The position numbers were made by a program, and so were the translations under genes. From Saccharothrix sp. S26 (GTDB lineage Bacteria > Actinomycetota > Actinomycetes > Mycobacteriales > Pseudonocardiaceae), in contig NZ_JAJUWT010000004.1 of assembly GCF_021390395.1 (NCBI RefSeq), positions 62,001 through 126,000 of the forward strand: a stretch of 64,000 nucleotides of DNA, read 5' to 3'. Position 1 is the stretch's first letter. The number at the start of each line of letters is the position of its first letter. Shown here piece after piece: positions 57,265 through 64,000 of this stretch. The notes beneath the pieces were generated by a model, which searched no databases, had not been told where the DNA came from, and was given only the letters and a program-made list of their open reading frames with translations.

Positions 57265-58452
57265 ATGGACCTCGCGGGGTCGCGGACGTTCGTCCCCCTG
57301 CTGGCGGTGAGCCTGTTGACCGGCGTCGGGTACGCGCTGGCCGGTCCGTTCCTGTCCGCGTTCCTGATCAAGGACGTGGCCGCGGGCCCGGTCGCGGTGG
57401 GCGGGTTCCTGCTGTCCGGCTCGGTGGCCGCGTTGGTGGTCGGCACGGTGATCGGGCGGCTCTCGGACGCGCGGGCCGTGCGGCGTGAAGTGATCGTGTG
57501 GGGCTCGGTGGCCGCGACGGCGGCGTACGGCCTGTTCGCGGTGACGCGCGACTACTGGCTGCTGCTCGCCGTGTCGTTGACGTTGGTCGCGGTCTCGTCG
57601 TCGTTGGCGCCGCAGACGTTCGCCTACGCGCGGCAGGTGGTGGAGCGCAGCGGCTCGACCAAGGGGCCGCTGGCGGTCAGCGTGGTGCGCACGGTGGTGT
57701 CGGTGTCGTGGGTGGTCGGGCCGCCGGTGGGCGCGCTGCTGATCGACACCAGGGGGTTCGCCGGGCTGTTCGCGGTGGCGGCGGGGCTGTACCTGGCGGC
57801 GGCGCTGGTGACGTTCGCGTCGCTGCCGGAGTTGGGCGGCGGGTCCGTGCCGGTGGTCTCGCGGGACGGCTCGCCGCGTCGCGTCCTGGTCTCGGCGGCG
57901 GTGGCGTTCGTGCTGCTGCAAAGCGCGGACGTGCTCGGCTTGCTGGTGATGCCGCTGTACGTGACCGACGTGCTGCACGGCACGACGTCCGACGCGGGCC
58001 TGGTCATGGGGCTGTGCGCCGCCTTGGAGATCCCGTTGATGCCGGCGTTCGGCGCGCTGGCGCTGCGCATCGACCACGGGGTGCTCGTGCTCGCGGGCGG
58101 TGTGGTGGCGTTGCTCTACTACGCGGCGTTGCTGCTGACCACCGCGACCTGGCAGGTGGCCGCCGTGCAGGTGCTGCACGCGATCGTCATCTCGGCCGTG
58201 ATGGGCGTGGGCATCTCGTACTTCCAGGGCCTGGCCCCGGACCGGCCGGGGTACGCGACGACCCTGTACACCAACACGTTGACGATCAGCGCGATGGTGT
58301 CCGGGCCGCTGCTGGGCGTGGCCCAGGCCATGGGGTACCGCAGCGCGTTCGCCATCGCGTCCGTGCTCACGGTGTTCGGCCTGGCGCTGCTCCTCGTCAC
58401 CGGTCGAGCCAGACGAGGTGCGCCCGACGCGTCCCGGCCGACCGGGAGCTGA
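57265..58452 (+). CDS. MFS transporter, sugar efflux (SET) type
   Basis: The 395-residue protein has twelve hydrophobic segments and MFS loop motifs (GTVIGRLSDARAVRRE), a second-half loop near LGGGSVPVVSRDGSPRR, and ISYFQGLAPDRPGYATTLYT, a feature of SetA/SetB sugar efflux proteins. Such proteins export sugars or sugar-like drugs. ATG 57265 lacks a clear ribosome site. The 3' end overlaps the convergent 89-residue gene by 56 bp. Confidence 0.87.
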   Translation: MDLAGSRTFVPLLAVSLLTGVGYALAGPFLSAFLIKDVAAGPVAVGGFLLSGSVAALVVGTVIGRLSDARAVRREVIVWGSVAATAAYGLFAVTRDYWLLLAVSLTLVAVSSSLAPQTFAYARQVVERSGSTKGPLAVSVVRTVVSVSWVVGPPVGALLIDTRGFAGLFAVAAGLYLAAALVTFASLPELGGGSVPVVSRDGSPRRVLVSAAVAFVLLQSADVLGLLVMPLYVTDVLHGTTSDAGLVMGLCAALEIPLMPAFGALALRIDHGVLVLAGGVVALLYYAALLLTTATWQVAAVQVLHAIVISAVMGVGISYFQGLAPDRPGYATTLYTNTLTISAMVSGPLLGVAQAMGYRSAFAIASVLTVFGLALLLVTGRARRGAPDASRPTGS

Positions 58453-58666
58453 CCTCGAACAGGGCGCGGGCGTTCTCGGGGCTCTGGGAGCTGAGCCGGA
58501 ACCCGCCTTCCACGGCGCTGACCTCGGCCCGGTCCTCGAAGGCGACGCCGTAGCCCGCCACGCGCACGCTCTCCCGCTGCCCGTACTCCTCCACGATCGC
58601 GAACATCCGCGGCGCTTCCTCGTGCGCCACCTCGTGCACCAACTCGGTGAATTCCTGCTCGGTCAT
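58397..58666 (-). CDS. Small conserved protein divergent from the XRE-DUF397 pair
   Basis: The 89-residue protein begins MTEQEFTELVHEVAHEEAPR and continues as an alpha/beta domain (VRVAGYGVAFEDRAEV, SQSPENARALFEVSSRS) ending VWLDR. ATG 58666 has AAGGAGA upstream. I do not know its family. It lies back to back with the XRE regulator, 169 bp apart, which suggests co-regulation. It has no cysteines or membrane segment. Confidence 0.65.
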   Translation of the reverse strand: MTEQEFTELVHEVAHEEAPRMFAIVEEYGQRESVRVAGYGVAFEDRAEVSAVEGGFRLSSQSPENARALFEVSSRSAGTRRAHLVWLDR

Positions 58667-58835
58667 GTCGGTTCTCCTTTCGCCCCACTGGTCAAGGCGC
58701 TGGTGGTCACGCTGCGTCGCCGATACGGTGACCGCCTGCAAGGCTGCCCACATCTGCGGTGGATCGCAAAAAAAGCAAAGAGGTGCCTTGCATTCGCCGT
58801 GCAGCACCGAGGCAGAACCGAGGAGGACCGATACC

Positions 58836-59702
58836 GTGGCCGCGAAGAAGAGCACACCGACCATCCGGTTGCGCAGGCTGGCCGGTCAGCTCAGAAGGCT
58901 TCGCGAGGACACCGGCCTGCGTCGGGAGGACGTCGAGGAGCGGACCGGCCTGCACGCCACCACCCTGTACCGCATCGAGACGGCCCGGTCCCGGCCCCAG
59001 TACCGGACCTTCGACATGCTCTTGAAGCTCTACGGAATCCCGGCCGACGAACAGATCCGACTGAAAGCCCTCTACAAGCAATCGGCCGGAGAAGGCTGGA
59101 TCCAGCCCTGGCACGAGCAGCTGCCGGAGGGTTACACCGCTTACATCAGCTTCGAGCGGGAAGCGCAAGGGCTTCGCCACTACTCGGGACTGCCCATCCC
59201 GGGCTTGCTCCAGACCGAGGACTACGCCCGCGCCGTAACCCGAGGGACTCTGCACGAGGCGACCACCGAGCAGGTGGAAGACCTGGTCACCTCGCGAATC
59301 GACCGCCAGTCCGTCCTGGCCAAGGAGAAGCCGTTGAAACTCTGGGCGATCATCGACGAGGCGTCACTGCATCGGGAGGTCGGCGGGCCGGAGGTCATGC
59401 GGGCACAACTCGAGCGCTTGCTCGAAGCGGCCAAGGCGCCGAACGTGACCATCCAGGTCATCCCGTTCAGCTCAGGCGCTCATCCAGGGACACCCGGCCA
59501 GTTCATCATCATGGACTTCGAGGACCCGCTCGACACCGACTTGATCTACATCGACGGTCCGGCCGGTGAGATATTCTTGGAGTCCGAGGCTGATATCAAG
59601 CGCTTCCGGGCCGACTTCGACCAGCTCGTGGCGGTGGCCGCGAGTCCTGACGACTCGATGGCTCTGATCGCTGGTCAGGAAAGGAAGTTCGCGCACACAT
59701 GA
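58836..59702 (+). CDS. XRE-family regulator with DUF5753 domain (WhiJ-like)
   Basis: The 288-residue protein has an N-terminal XRE helix-turn-helix (LAGQLRRLREDTGLRREDVE, ERTGLHATTLYRIETARSRP) and a DUF5753 effector domain (GLRHYSGLPIPGLLQTEDYA, VMRAQLERLLEAAKAPNVTI, QVIPFSSGAHPG). This is the WhiJ/Scr1 type that is always followed by a DUF397 gene in Streptomyces and relatives. GTG 58836 follows GAGGAGGA. Its stop overlaps the DUF397 start by 4 bp. Such modules modulate development and antibiotic production. Confidence 0.92.
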   Translation: MAAKKSTPTIRLRRLAGQLRRLREDTGLRREDVEERTGLHATTLYRIETARSRPQYRTFDMLLKLYGIPADEQIRLKALYKQSAGEGWIQPWHEQLPEGYTAYISFEREAQGLRHYSGLPIPGLLQTEDYARAVTRGTLHEATTEQVEDLVTSRIDRQSVLAKEKPLKLWAIIDEASLHREVGGPEVMRAQLERLLEAAKAPNVTIQVIPFSSGAHPGTPGQFIIMDFEDPLDTDLIYIDGPAGEIFLESEADIKRFRADFDQLVAVAASPDDSMALIAGQERKFAHT

Positions 59703-59887
59703 GGCATGCGGATCTGGCGGGTGCCACCTGGCGCAAGAGCAGCTTCAGCAGTAGCGGCGAGTGCGTCGAGGTCGCGCCGGCAGGCGAAGGGTTCGCTATG
59801 CGCGACTCCAAGAACCCGGCCGGGCCGACGTTGTCCTTCCCGGCGGGGGAGTGGCGGCAGTTCCTGGCCGGGCTGAAGGACTCCTGA
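59699..59887 (+). CDS. DUF397 family small protein
   Basis: The 62-residue protein is a complete DUF397 domain: ATWRKSSFSSSGECVEVAPA, MRDSKNP, FPAGEWRQFLAGLK. Partner of the XRE-DUF5753 regulator, to which it is translationally coupled (ATGA overlap). In known pairs the small protein binds the regulator and relieves or adjusts repression. A strong terminator follows. Confidence 0.93.
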   Translation: MRHADLAGATWRKSSFSSSGECVEVAPAGEGFAMRDSKNPAGPTLSFPAGEWRQFLAGLKDS

Positions 59888-59890
59888 TCG

Positions 59891-59930
59891 CGCCGGAGCC
59901 CGCCCCGAGAGCGCGGGGCGGGCTCCGGCG
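59891..59930. terminator. Bidirectional terminator after the XRE-DUF397 operon
   Basis: CGCCGGAGCCCGCCCC and its complement make a perfect 16-bp stem with an 8-base loop. It lies between convergent genes that end at 59887 and 59936. Confidence 0.9.
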
Positions 59931-59935
59931 TGCGG

Positions 59936-60976
59936 TCAGCCGCCGTTGCCCGGCTGGTACTGCGGGGTCCGGTAGGTGCGCGGGGTGTTCGCGGTGATGC
60001 GCAGGACCGAGTCGTACAGCGTGCGGCCCAGGGCGGCGCGGGCGCGCAGGGCCGGGTGGGTGGCACCGTAGTTGTCCGCGTTCACCGCCGGGTCACCGCT
60101 GTACTGGCCGGACGCGAACAGCGCGTAGGTGATGATCGGCTTGCCGTTGGCGTCGAAGACGATGCCCGCCTCGTTGCGGCCGTCGGCCTCCCAGCCCGCC
60201 TTCGTCGCCACGTTCAACCGCTCCGCCGAGGTCAGGTTGAGCCTGATCCCGTCGGTGAACGACGTCAACGACCGCAGCACCGTGAACAGGTGCTGGGTCG
60301 ACGCGGCCGACAGCAGCTCACCCGCCGCCAGCTTGCGCAGCATCGTGAACGTCTCGCGGGCCGTGGTGGTGCCGAGGTAGAACCGGTTCGGGTTGGCCAC
60401 CGGCACGACCTGGGTGTGCACGAAACCCTTGGCGCGCAGGATCTCGTTCAGCTCCAGCGCGGGCACGACCAGGCCGCACAGGCGCACCGCGGTGTTGTCC
60501 GACACCGTGAGCAGGTTCGCCAGGGCGTGGCCCACGGTCACCGAGCTCGGGTAGCCGCCGTCGAGGTGGAAGATGCCGTCGGTGTCCCGGATGACGATGT
60601 CCGAGGTGACCTCGACGCGCTGGTCCAGCCGGACCAACCCGCGGTCGACCTTGTCCAGCACCGCCAGCGCGACCGCGATCTTGTTCACGCTGTAGGCCTC
60701 GACCACGCGGTCGGCCTCGACCTCGACGGCGGGCTTCACCGTGCCGTCCGGGTCGGCCACGCCGATGTAGGACGACCACGTGCCGCGCGCCCGTGCCGTC
60801 TCCCACGAGTACTTCAGCGAGATCTTGCGGCGCGCCTGCTCGGCCGTGGTCGGGATCAAGGCATCCCACTCCGCCTCGGTGGTCTGCGCCTGCGCCGTGC
60901 CGGCGGTCGAACCGAGCACGGCGCTCGCCGCCGCCGCCGAACCCAGCCCCAGCGCGAACCTGCGGTTGATGTTCAT
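59936..60976 (-). CDS. Class A beta-lactamase-like secreted serine hydrolase
   Basis: The 346-residue protein has a Tat-like signal (MNINRRFALGLGSAAAA, cleavage after AQA), the S-x-x-K motif SVNK (Ser96, Lys99), SDN (159-161), and TKAGWEADG in place of KTG. The overall order is that of class A beta-lactamases, but I cannot place the omega-loop glutamate, so it may be an esterase or a penicillin-binding protein-like enzyme. ATG 60976 follows GGGGG. It is divergent from the SDR gene. Resistance should not be assumed. Confidence 0.82.
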   Translation of the reverse strand: MNINRRFALGLGSAAAASAVLGSTAGTAQAQTTEAEWDALIPTTAEQARRKISLKYSWETARARGTWSSYIGVADPDGTVKPAVEVEADRVVEAYSVNKIAVALAVLDKVDRGLVRLDQRVEVTSDIVIRDTDGIFHLDGGYPSSVTVGHALANLLTVSDNTAVRLCGLVVPALELNEILRAKGFVHTQVVPVANPNRFYLGTTTARETFTMLRKLAAGELLSAASTQHLFTVLRSLTSFTDGIRLNLTSAERLNVATKAGWEADGRNEAGIVFDANGKPIITYALFASGQYSGDPAVNADNYGATHPALRARAALGRTLYDSVLRITANTPRTYRTPQYQPGNGG

Positions 60977-61076
60977 GTGCCCCCAATCATGTGGATACGC
61001 CCGTATAGACGCCACGGACGGCTCAGATGTTGCTCCGATCCGGTGATTTCGATCTAACCAGCGGTAACCTGCCGGC

Positions 61077-61784
61077 ATGGCACAAGGGGTGTTCCTGGTG
61101 ACGGGGGCCAGCCGGGGGATCGGCGCGGCGACCGCGCGGCTCGCCGCCGAAGCCGGCTACCGGCTCGTCCTCACCGCCCGCGACGCGGCGAACCTCGCCC
61201 AACTGGCCGCCCAACTGGGCGGGCCGGACCGGGTGTGGGTGGCCGCGTGCGACGTCCGGTCCTACGACCAGCTCGCGGCCCTGATGGGCCGGGTCGAGGA
61301 GGAGTGGGGCAGCCTCGACGTGGTGTTCGCCAACGCGGGCGCGAGCGTGACGACCTCGTTCACCTCGACCGACGGCGCTCCACCCGCCGAGTGGGCCGAC
61401 ATGGTGCTGACCAACGTGTGCGGTCCCGCGTTCACGGCGCGGGCGGCGATGCCCGCGTTGATGCGCCACGCCGGGCACCTGGTGCTGACCGGGTCGGCCG
61501 CCGGGCGCGGGGTGCGGCCGGGGAACCTCTACTCGGCCACCAAGTGGGCGGTGACGGGGCTCGCGCAGGCGATCCGGGCCGAGTGCGTCGGCACGGGCGT
61601 CCGCGTCACGCTCGTGCAGCCGGGCCTGACCGACACCGGCGGCATCCCGCCGTCGCGGGCGGGCGACCCGAAGCTCGCGCCGCAGGACGTGGCCCGCGCC
61701 GTGCTGTACGCGGTGGGCCAGCCGCCGAACGTCGACGTCAACGAGGTGCTGATCCGCCCGGTGGGCCAGGACGCCTACCGGTGA
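61077..61784 (+). CDS. Short-chain dehydrogenase/reductase
   Basis: The 235-residue classical SDR has the nucleotide motif TGASRGIG (residues 9-16), ACDVRS, NAG, and the catalytic serine and YxxxK in LTGSAAG...YSATK. Arg in the TARD segment suggests NADPH. The substrate is unknown. Its 3' end overlaps the convergent WYL regulator gene by 47 bp. Confidence 0.9.
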   Translation: MAQGVFLVTGASRGIGAATARLAAEAGYRLVLTARDAANLAQLAAQLGGPDRVWVAACDVRSYDQLAALMGRVEEEWGSLDVVFANAGASVTTSFTSTDGAPPAEWADMVLTNVCGPAFTARAAMPALMRHAGHLVLTGSAAGRGVRPGNLYSATKWAVTGLAQAIRAECVGTGVRVTLVQPGLTDTGGIPPSRAGDPKLAPQDVARAVLYAVGQPPNVDVNEVLIRPVGQDAYR

Positions 61785-62694
61785 GCCCCGCCCCGACCTC
61801 GCGCAACGCGTCCAGCACCTCCGGGCCGGCGTCGAGGGTGTAGCCCGCGCCGAGCAGCAGCAGGTCGGCGGCCACCTGCTCGATCGAGCCCGCGCCCAAC
61901 CGCACCCGGCACGTCCGGTCGTCGATCGGCTCCACCCGGCCCGGCAGCGCCACCACCAGCCGTGACCGCACCGCGGACGCCGGCGCGTCGACCGTGGCCG
62001 TGCACGTGTAGCGGTACGGCGCGGTGGTCAGCGAGCGCGCCACGTACGCGGCCGGGTCGTCGGGCAGCTCACGGGGCGTGAAGCGGCGGCCCGTGGCCCG
62101 CGGCGAGCCCATCCGGTCCACCCGGAACGTGCGCCAGTCGTCCCGCGCCGGGTCGTAGGCCAGCAGGTACCAGCGCCGGTAGGCGGTCACCAGGCTGCGC
62201 GGCTCCACCCGCCGCTCCTGCCCGCGGTGGGTGAACGCGACCACCTCGTGGTCCCGGCACGCCGCCGCGAGCACGCCCAGCGCCGCCGGGTCGGACACCG
62301 GGCCGTCCACCGACATCACCGCGATCGCGTCGCGCACCGCCGCGATACGCTGCCGCAACCGGGACGGCAGCACCTGCTCCAGCTTCGCCAACGCCCTGGT
62401 GGACGACTCCTCGATGCCGTGCACGCCCGCCGCCGTGCGCAGGCCGACGGCCACCGCCACCGCCTCGTCGTCGTCCAGCAGCAACGGCGGCAGGTTGCGG
62501 CCCGAGGCGAGCCGGTAGCCGCCCGCCGTGCCGGTCGTGCCGTCCACGGGGTAGCCCAGCTCGCGCAGCCGCTCGATGTCGCGGCGCACCGTCCGGTCCG
62601 TGACGCCGAGGCGTTCGGCCAGCTCCGGTCCCGTCCAGTCGCGCCTGCCCTGCATCAGCGACAGCAGGCGCAGCATCCTCCCCGGCATCGTCAT
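61738..62694 (-). CDS. YafY-type HTH and WYL domain regulator
   Basis: The 318-residue protein has an N-terminal HTH_11 domain (MLRLLSLMQGRRDWTGPELA, ERLGVTDRTVRRDIERLREL) and a WYL domain (about 145-220: HEVVAFTHRGQERRVEPRSL, YRRWYLLAYDPARDDWRTF) with a C-terminal WCX part. ATG 62694 is chosen; ATG 62703 is possible. It is divergent from an alpha/beta hydrolase with a palindrome in the shared 42-bp gap, so it probably represses the hydrolase gene and itself. Confidence 0.88.
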   Translation of the reverse strand: MTMPGRMLRLLSLMQGRRDWTGPELAERLGVTDRTVRRDIERLRELGYPVDGTTGTAGGYRLASGRNLPPLLLDDDEAVAVAVGLRTAAGVHGIEESSTRALAKLEQVLPSRLRQRIAAVRDAIAVMSVDGPVSDPAALGVLAAACRDHEVVAFTHRGQERRVEPRSLVTAYRRWYLLAYDPARDDWRTFRVDRMGSPRATGRRFTPRELPDDPAAYVARSLTTAPYRYTCTATVDAPASAVRSRLVVALPGRVEPIDDRTCRVRLGAGSIEQVAADLLLLGAGYTLDAGPEVLDALREVGAGLTGRRPGPPGGSAPR

Positions 62695-62697
62695 CAC

Positions 62698-62728
62698 GGA
62701 CATCCTATGTCCTAAAGGGCCTCTAGCG
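62698..62728 (+). promoter_or_regulatory. Operator and leaderless promoter of the alpha/beta hydrolase
   Basis: GGACAT-CCT-ATGTCC (62698-62712) is a perfect palindrome with 6-bp arms, likely the WYL-regulator site. A -10-like TAGCGT (62723-62728) is eight bases before the hydrolase ATG and no ribosome site is visible, so transcription probably starts at the initiation codon. Confidence 0.6.
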
Positions 62729-62736
62729 TGGTGTTC

Positions 62737-63405
62737 ATGACGACATACGTGCTCATCCCCGGTGCCTGCCACGGCGGCTGGTACTACGACCCGATCTCCG
62801 AGCGGCTGCGCGCCGAGGGCCACGAGGTGCACGCGGTGACGCTGAGCACCGGGCGGGTCAACCTCGACGACCACGTGGCCGAGGTGCTGGACCTCTTCGA
62901 GCGGCACGACCTGCGTGACGTCGTGCTCGTCGGGCACAGCTACGGCGGCATGGTGATCACGTCCGTGGCGGACCGCGTGCCCGACCGGGTGGCGACGCTG
63001 CTGTACGTGGACGCGTTCGTGCCGCGTGACGGCGAGTCGGCGTACGACATCGTGCACGGCGACTGGCGCAAGTGGTACGTCGAGGGCGCGGCGGGCGACG
63101 GGTTCTCCATGGCGCCGCTGCCGATCTTCGACGAGCGCGCCACCCCGCACCCGCTGGCCACGTTGCTGCAACGGGCGTCGATCACCGGGGCCGTCGACCG
63201 GGTCACCGACCGCCGGTACCTGTTCATGGCCGAGTTCCCGGACAGCCCCCTGGCCACCACCTACGAACGGCTGCGCGACGACCCGACGTGGCACGTCGAG
63301 TCCTGGCCGTCCGGGCACAACGTGCTGCGGGACGCGGCCGAGCGGTTCCTGGACGTGCTCAAGTCCGCGAGCCGGGATCAGCGGGTCGTCGACGGTGCTG
63401 CCTAG
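62737..63405 (+). CDS. Alpha/beta hydrolase (EstC/methylesterase-like)
   Basis: The 222-residue protein has the oxyanion region PGACHGGW, the nucleophile elbow GHSYGG, an acid in a later loop (FPDSPLATT region) and the catalytic histidine in PSGHNVLRD. Length and motifs fit the plant methylesterase/hydroxynitrile lyase-like group found in many actinomycetes. The ATG at 62737 has no ribosome site (leaderless). It is probably regulated by the divergent WYL protein. Confidence 0.88.
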   Translation: MTTYVLIPGACHGGWYYDPISERLRAEGHEVHAVTLSTGRVNLDDHVAEVLDLFERHDLRDVVLVGHSYGGMVITSVADRVPDRVATLLYVDAFVPRDGESAYDIVHGDWRKWYVEGAAGDGFSMAPLPIFDERATPHPLATLLQRASITGAVDRVTDRRYLFMAEFPDSPLATTYERLRDDPTWHVESWPSGHNVLRDAAERFLDVLKSASRDQRVVDGAA

Positions 63406-63414
63406 CGTGGCCGG

Positions 63415-63991
63415 ATGAAGGTCCACGACGTGCTCGTGCGGGAGCGGCGGCGGATGGCGGACCTGCTCGACGGGCTGGACGAGGGCCGGTTGGCCACACC
63501 CGGCCCGTCCGCGGGGTGGACCGCGAGGTCGGCCCGCACCTGACCACGTACCTGCGGTTCGGCCAGGCGCAGCCGTCAGCCCACGTTCCGGCGTGGCAGC
63601 GGGTGTTGGGCGCGACTGGCAATTCGCTAGCTGGATCAATCCCGCGGTCGGGTTGCGACCCGTGCTGACCGACGTCCTGTTGCGCGACTACGACATCCGC
63701 GTGCCGCTGGGCATCGCGCGGGACGTGCCGGAGGACCGTTTGTGGGTGGCGTTCCAGCACCTGGCGGCCAAGCCGTCGTCGGGTTACCGCGTGGGCTCGC
63801 GGCTGGCGGGACTGCGCCTCGAAGTCGTGGACACGGGCTGGACCTCGGGCACGGGTGCGCGGTGACACCGAGTCGTTGGTGCCGGCGATGAGCGGCCGTG
63901 CCGCGGGCCTGGGCGTCCTGTCCGGCGACGGCGTGCCGCTGCTGCCCGCCCACCTGCCCACACCACCGCGTGAGTCCTACCTCCAGAACGC
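63415..63991 (+). pseudogene. Decayed maleylpyruvate isomerase-like (DinB-fold) gene
   Basis: From ATG 63415 the frame gives MKVHDVLVRERRRMADLLDG and GPSAGWTAR, like the start of TIGR03083-type proteins, then stops at 63543. The family sequence resumes in another frame (REVGPHLTTYLRFGQ near 63522-63570), then in a third (VLTDVLLRDYDIRVPLGIAR, 63661-63850), and again after a shift (VRGDTESLVPAMSGRAAGLG, to about 63990). At least three shifts and a deleted central segment show a dead gene. The last frame may run past about 63990, close to the window edge. Confidence 0.78.
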
Positions 63992-64000
63992 GAGTGTCCT

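Noticed and set aside
59936-60976. Confident antibiotic-resistance beta-lactamase
   Set aside because: KTG is KAG-like and the omega-loop glutamate could not be placed, so the activity is uncertain.

Overview
The window is very GC-rich, gene-dense chromosomal DNA from an actinomycete. GTG and TTG starts with strong Shine-Dalgarno sites are common. The gene content is typical of filamentous Pseudonocardiales such as Saccharothrix, Lentzea or Actinosynnema: a WhiB protein, a SigF/RsbW system, ECF41 and SigL-type sigma factors, an XRE-DUF397 pair, an LmbU-like regulator, an F420-dependent enzyme and a gcvH-garA-ftsR-bfn-merR-gcvP block. The genus is inferred; no rRNA or tRNA gene is visible.

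Layout. 1-6.5 kb: the end of a radical SAM gene, an HhH-PHP protein, a TetR regulator, a class C-like serine hydrolase and a large LuxR ATPase, followed by a 126-bp palindromic element. 6.8-10.7 kb: a molybdopterin oxidoreductase and an acyl-CoA ligase. 10.8-14.1 kb: an ArsR regulator with a frameshifted secreted hydrolase, then an ECF41 sigma factor divergent from a DoxX gene. 14.3-19.4 kb: a secreted PQQ sugar dehydrogenase, a DUF1996 lipoprotein and a SigL/anti-sigma pair whose promoter motif recurs before a paralogue of the anti-sigma outer domain. 19.4-26.4 kb: oxidoreductases behind two MerR-type promoters, a DUF4383 protein, a TPP enzyme and an F420 enzyme. 26.4-30.4 kb: a stress-signalling block (whiB, sigF-rsbW, a HATPase-STAS fusion, rsbV).

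30.4-38.2 kb holds the conserved phosphatidyltransferase-gcvH-garA-ftsR-bfn-merR-gcvP block with a tandem glycine riboswitch before gcvP. It is interrupted between bfn and merR by a 555-bp inverted-repeat element with two long hairpins. A partial third copy of that element supplies the last codons of an MFS gene near 44.8 kb. 38.3-50.4 kb: WYL and ArsR regulators, a VWA lipoprotein-like protein, an MFS pump, an ECF sigma with a CU044_5270 protein, an LmbU-like regulator and two CNNM/CBS proteins. 50.5-54.8 kb: a LacI-controlled Gfo/Idh-DUF993-isomerase catabolic operon. 54.8-64 kb: a Dyp peroxidase, a PP2C phosphatase, an MFS efflux gene, an XRE-DUF397 module, a class A beta-lactamase-like protein, an SDR, a WYL regulator divergent from a hydrolase, and a decayed maleylpyruvate isomerase-like gene.

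The main theme is transcriptional control. Motif reading suggests a SigF regulon (rsbW-sigF, whiB, DUF4383, perhaps the TPP enzyme), a SigL autoregulon, an ECF41-DoxX module, and operators for ArsR, LacI and WYL regulators. The least explained structures are the 33.5-34.0 kb repeat element and the 6.65-6.78 kb palindrome.
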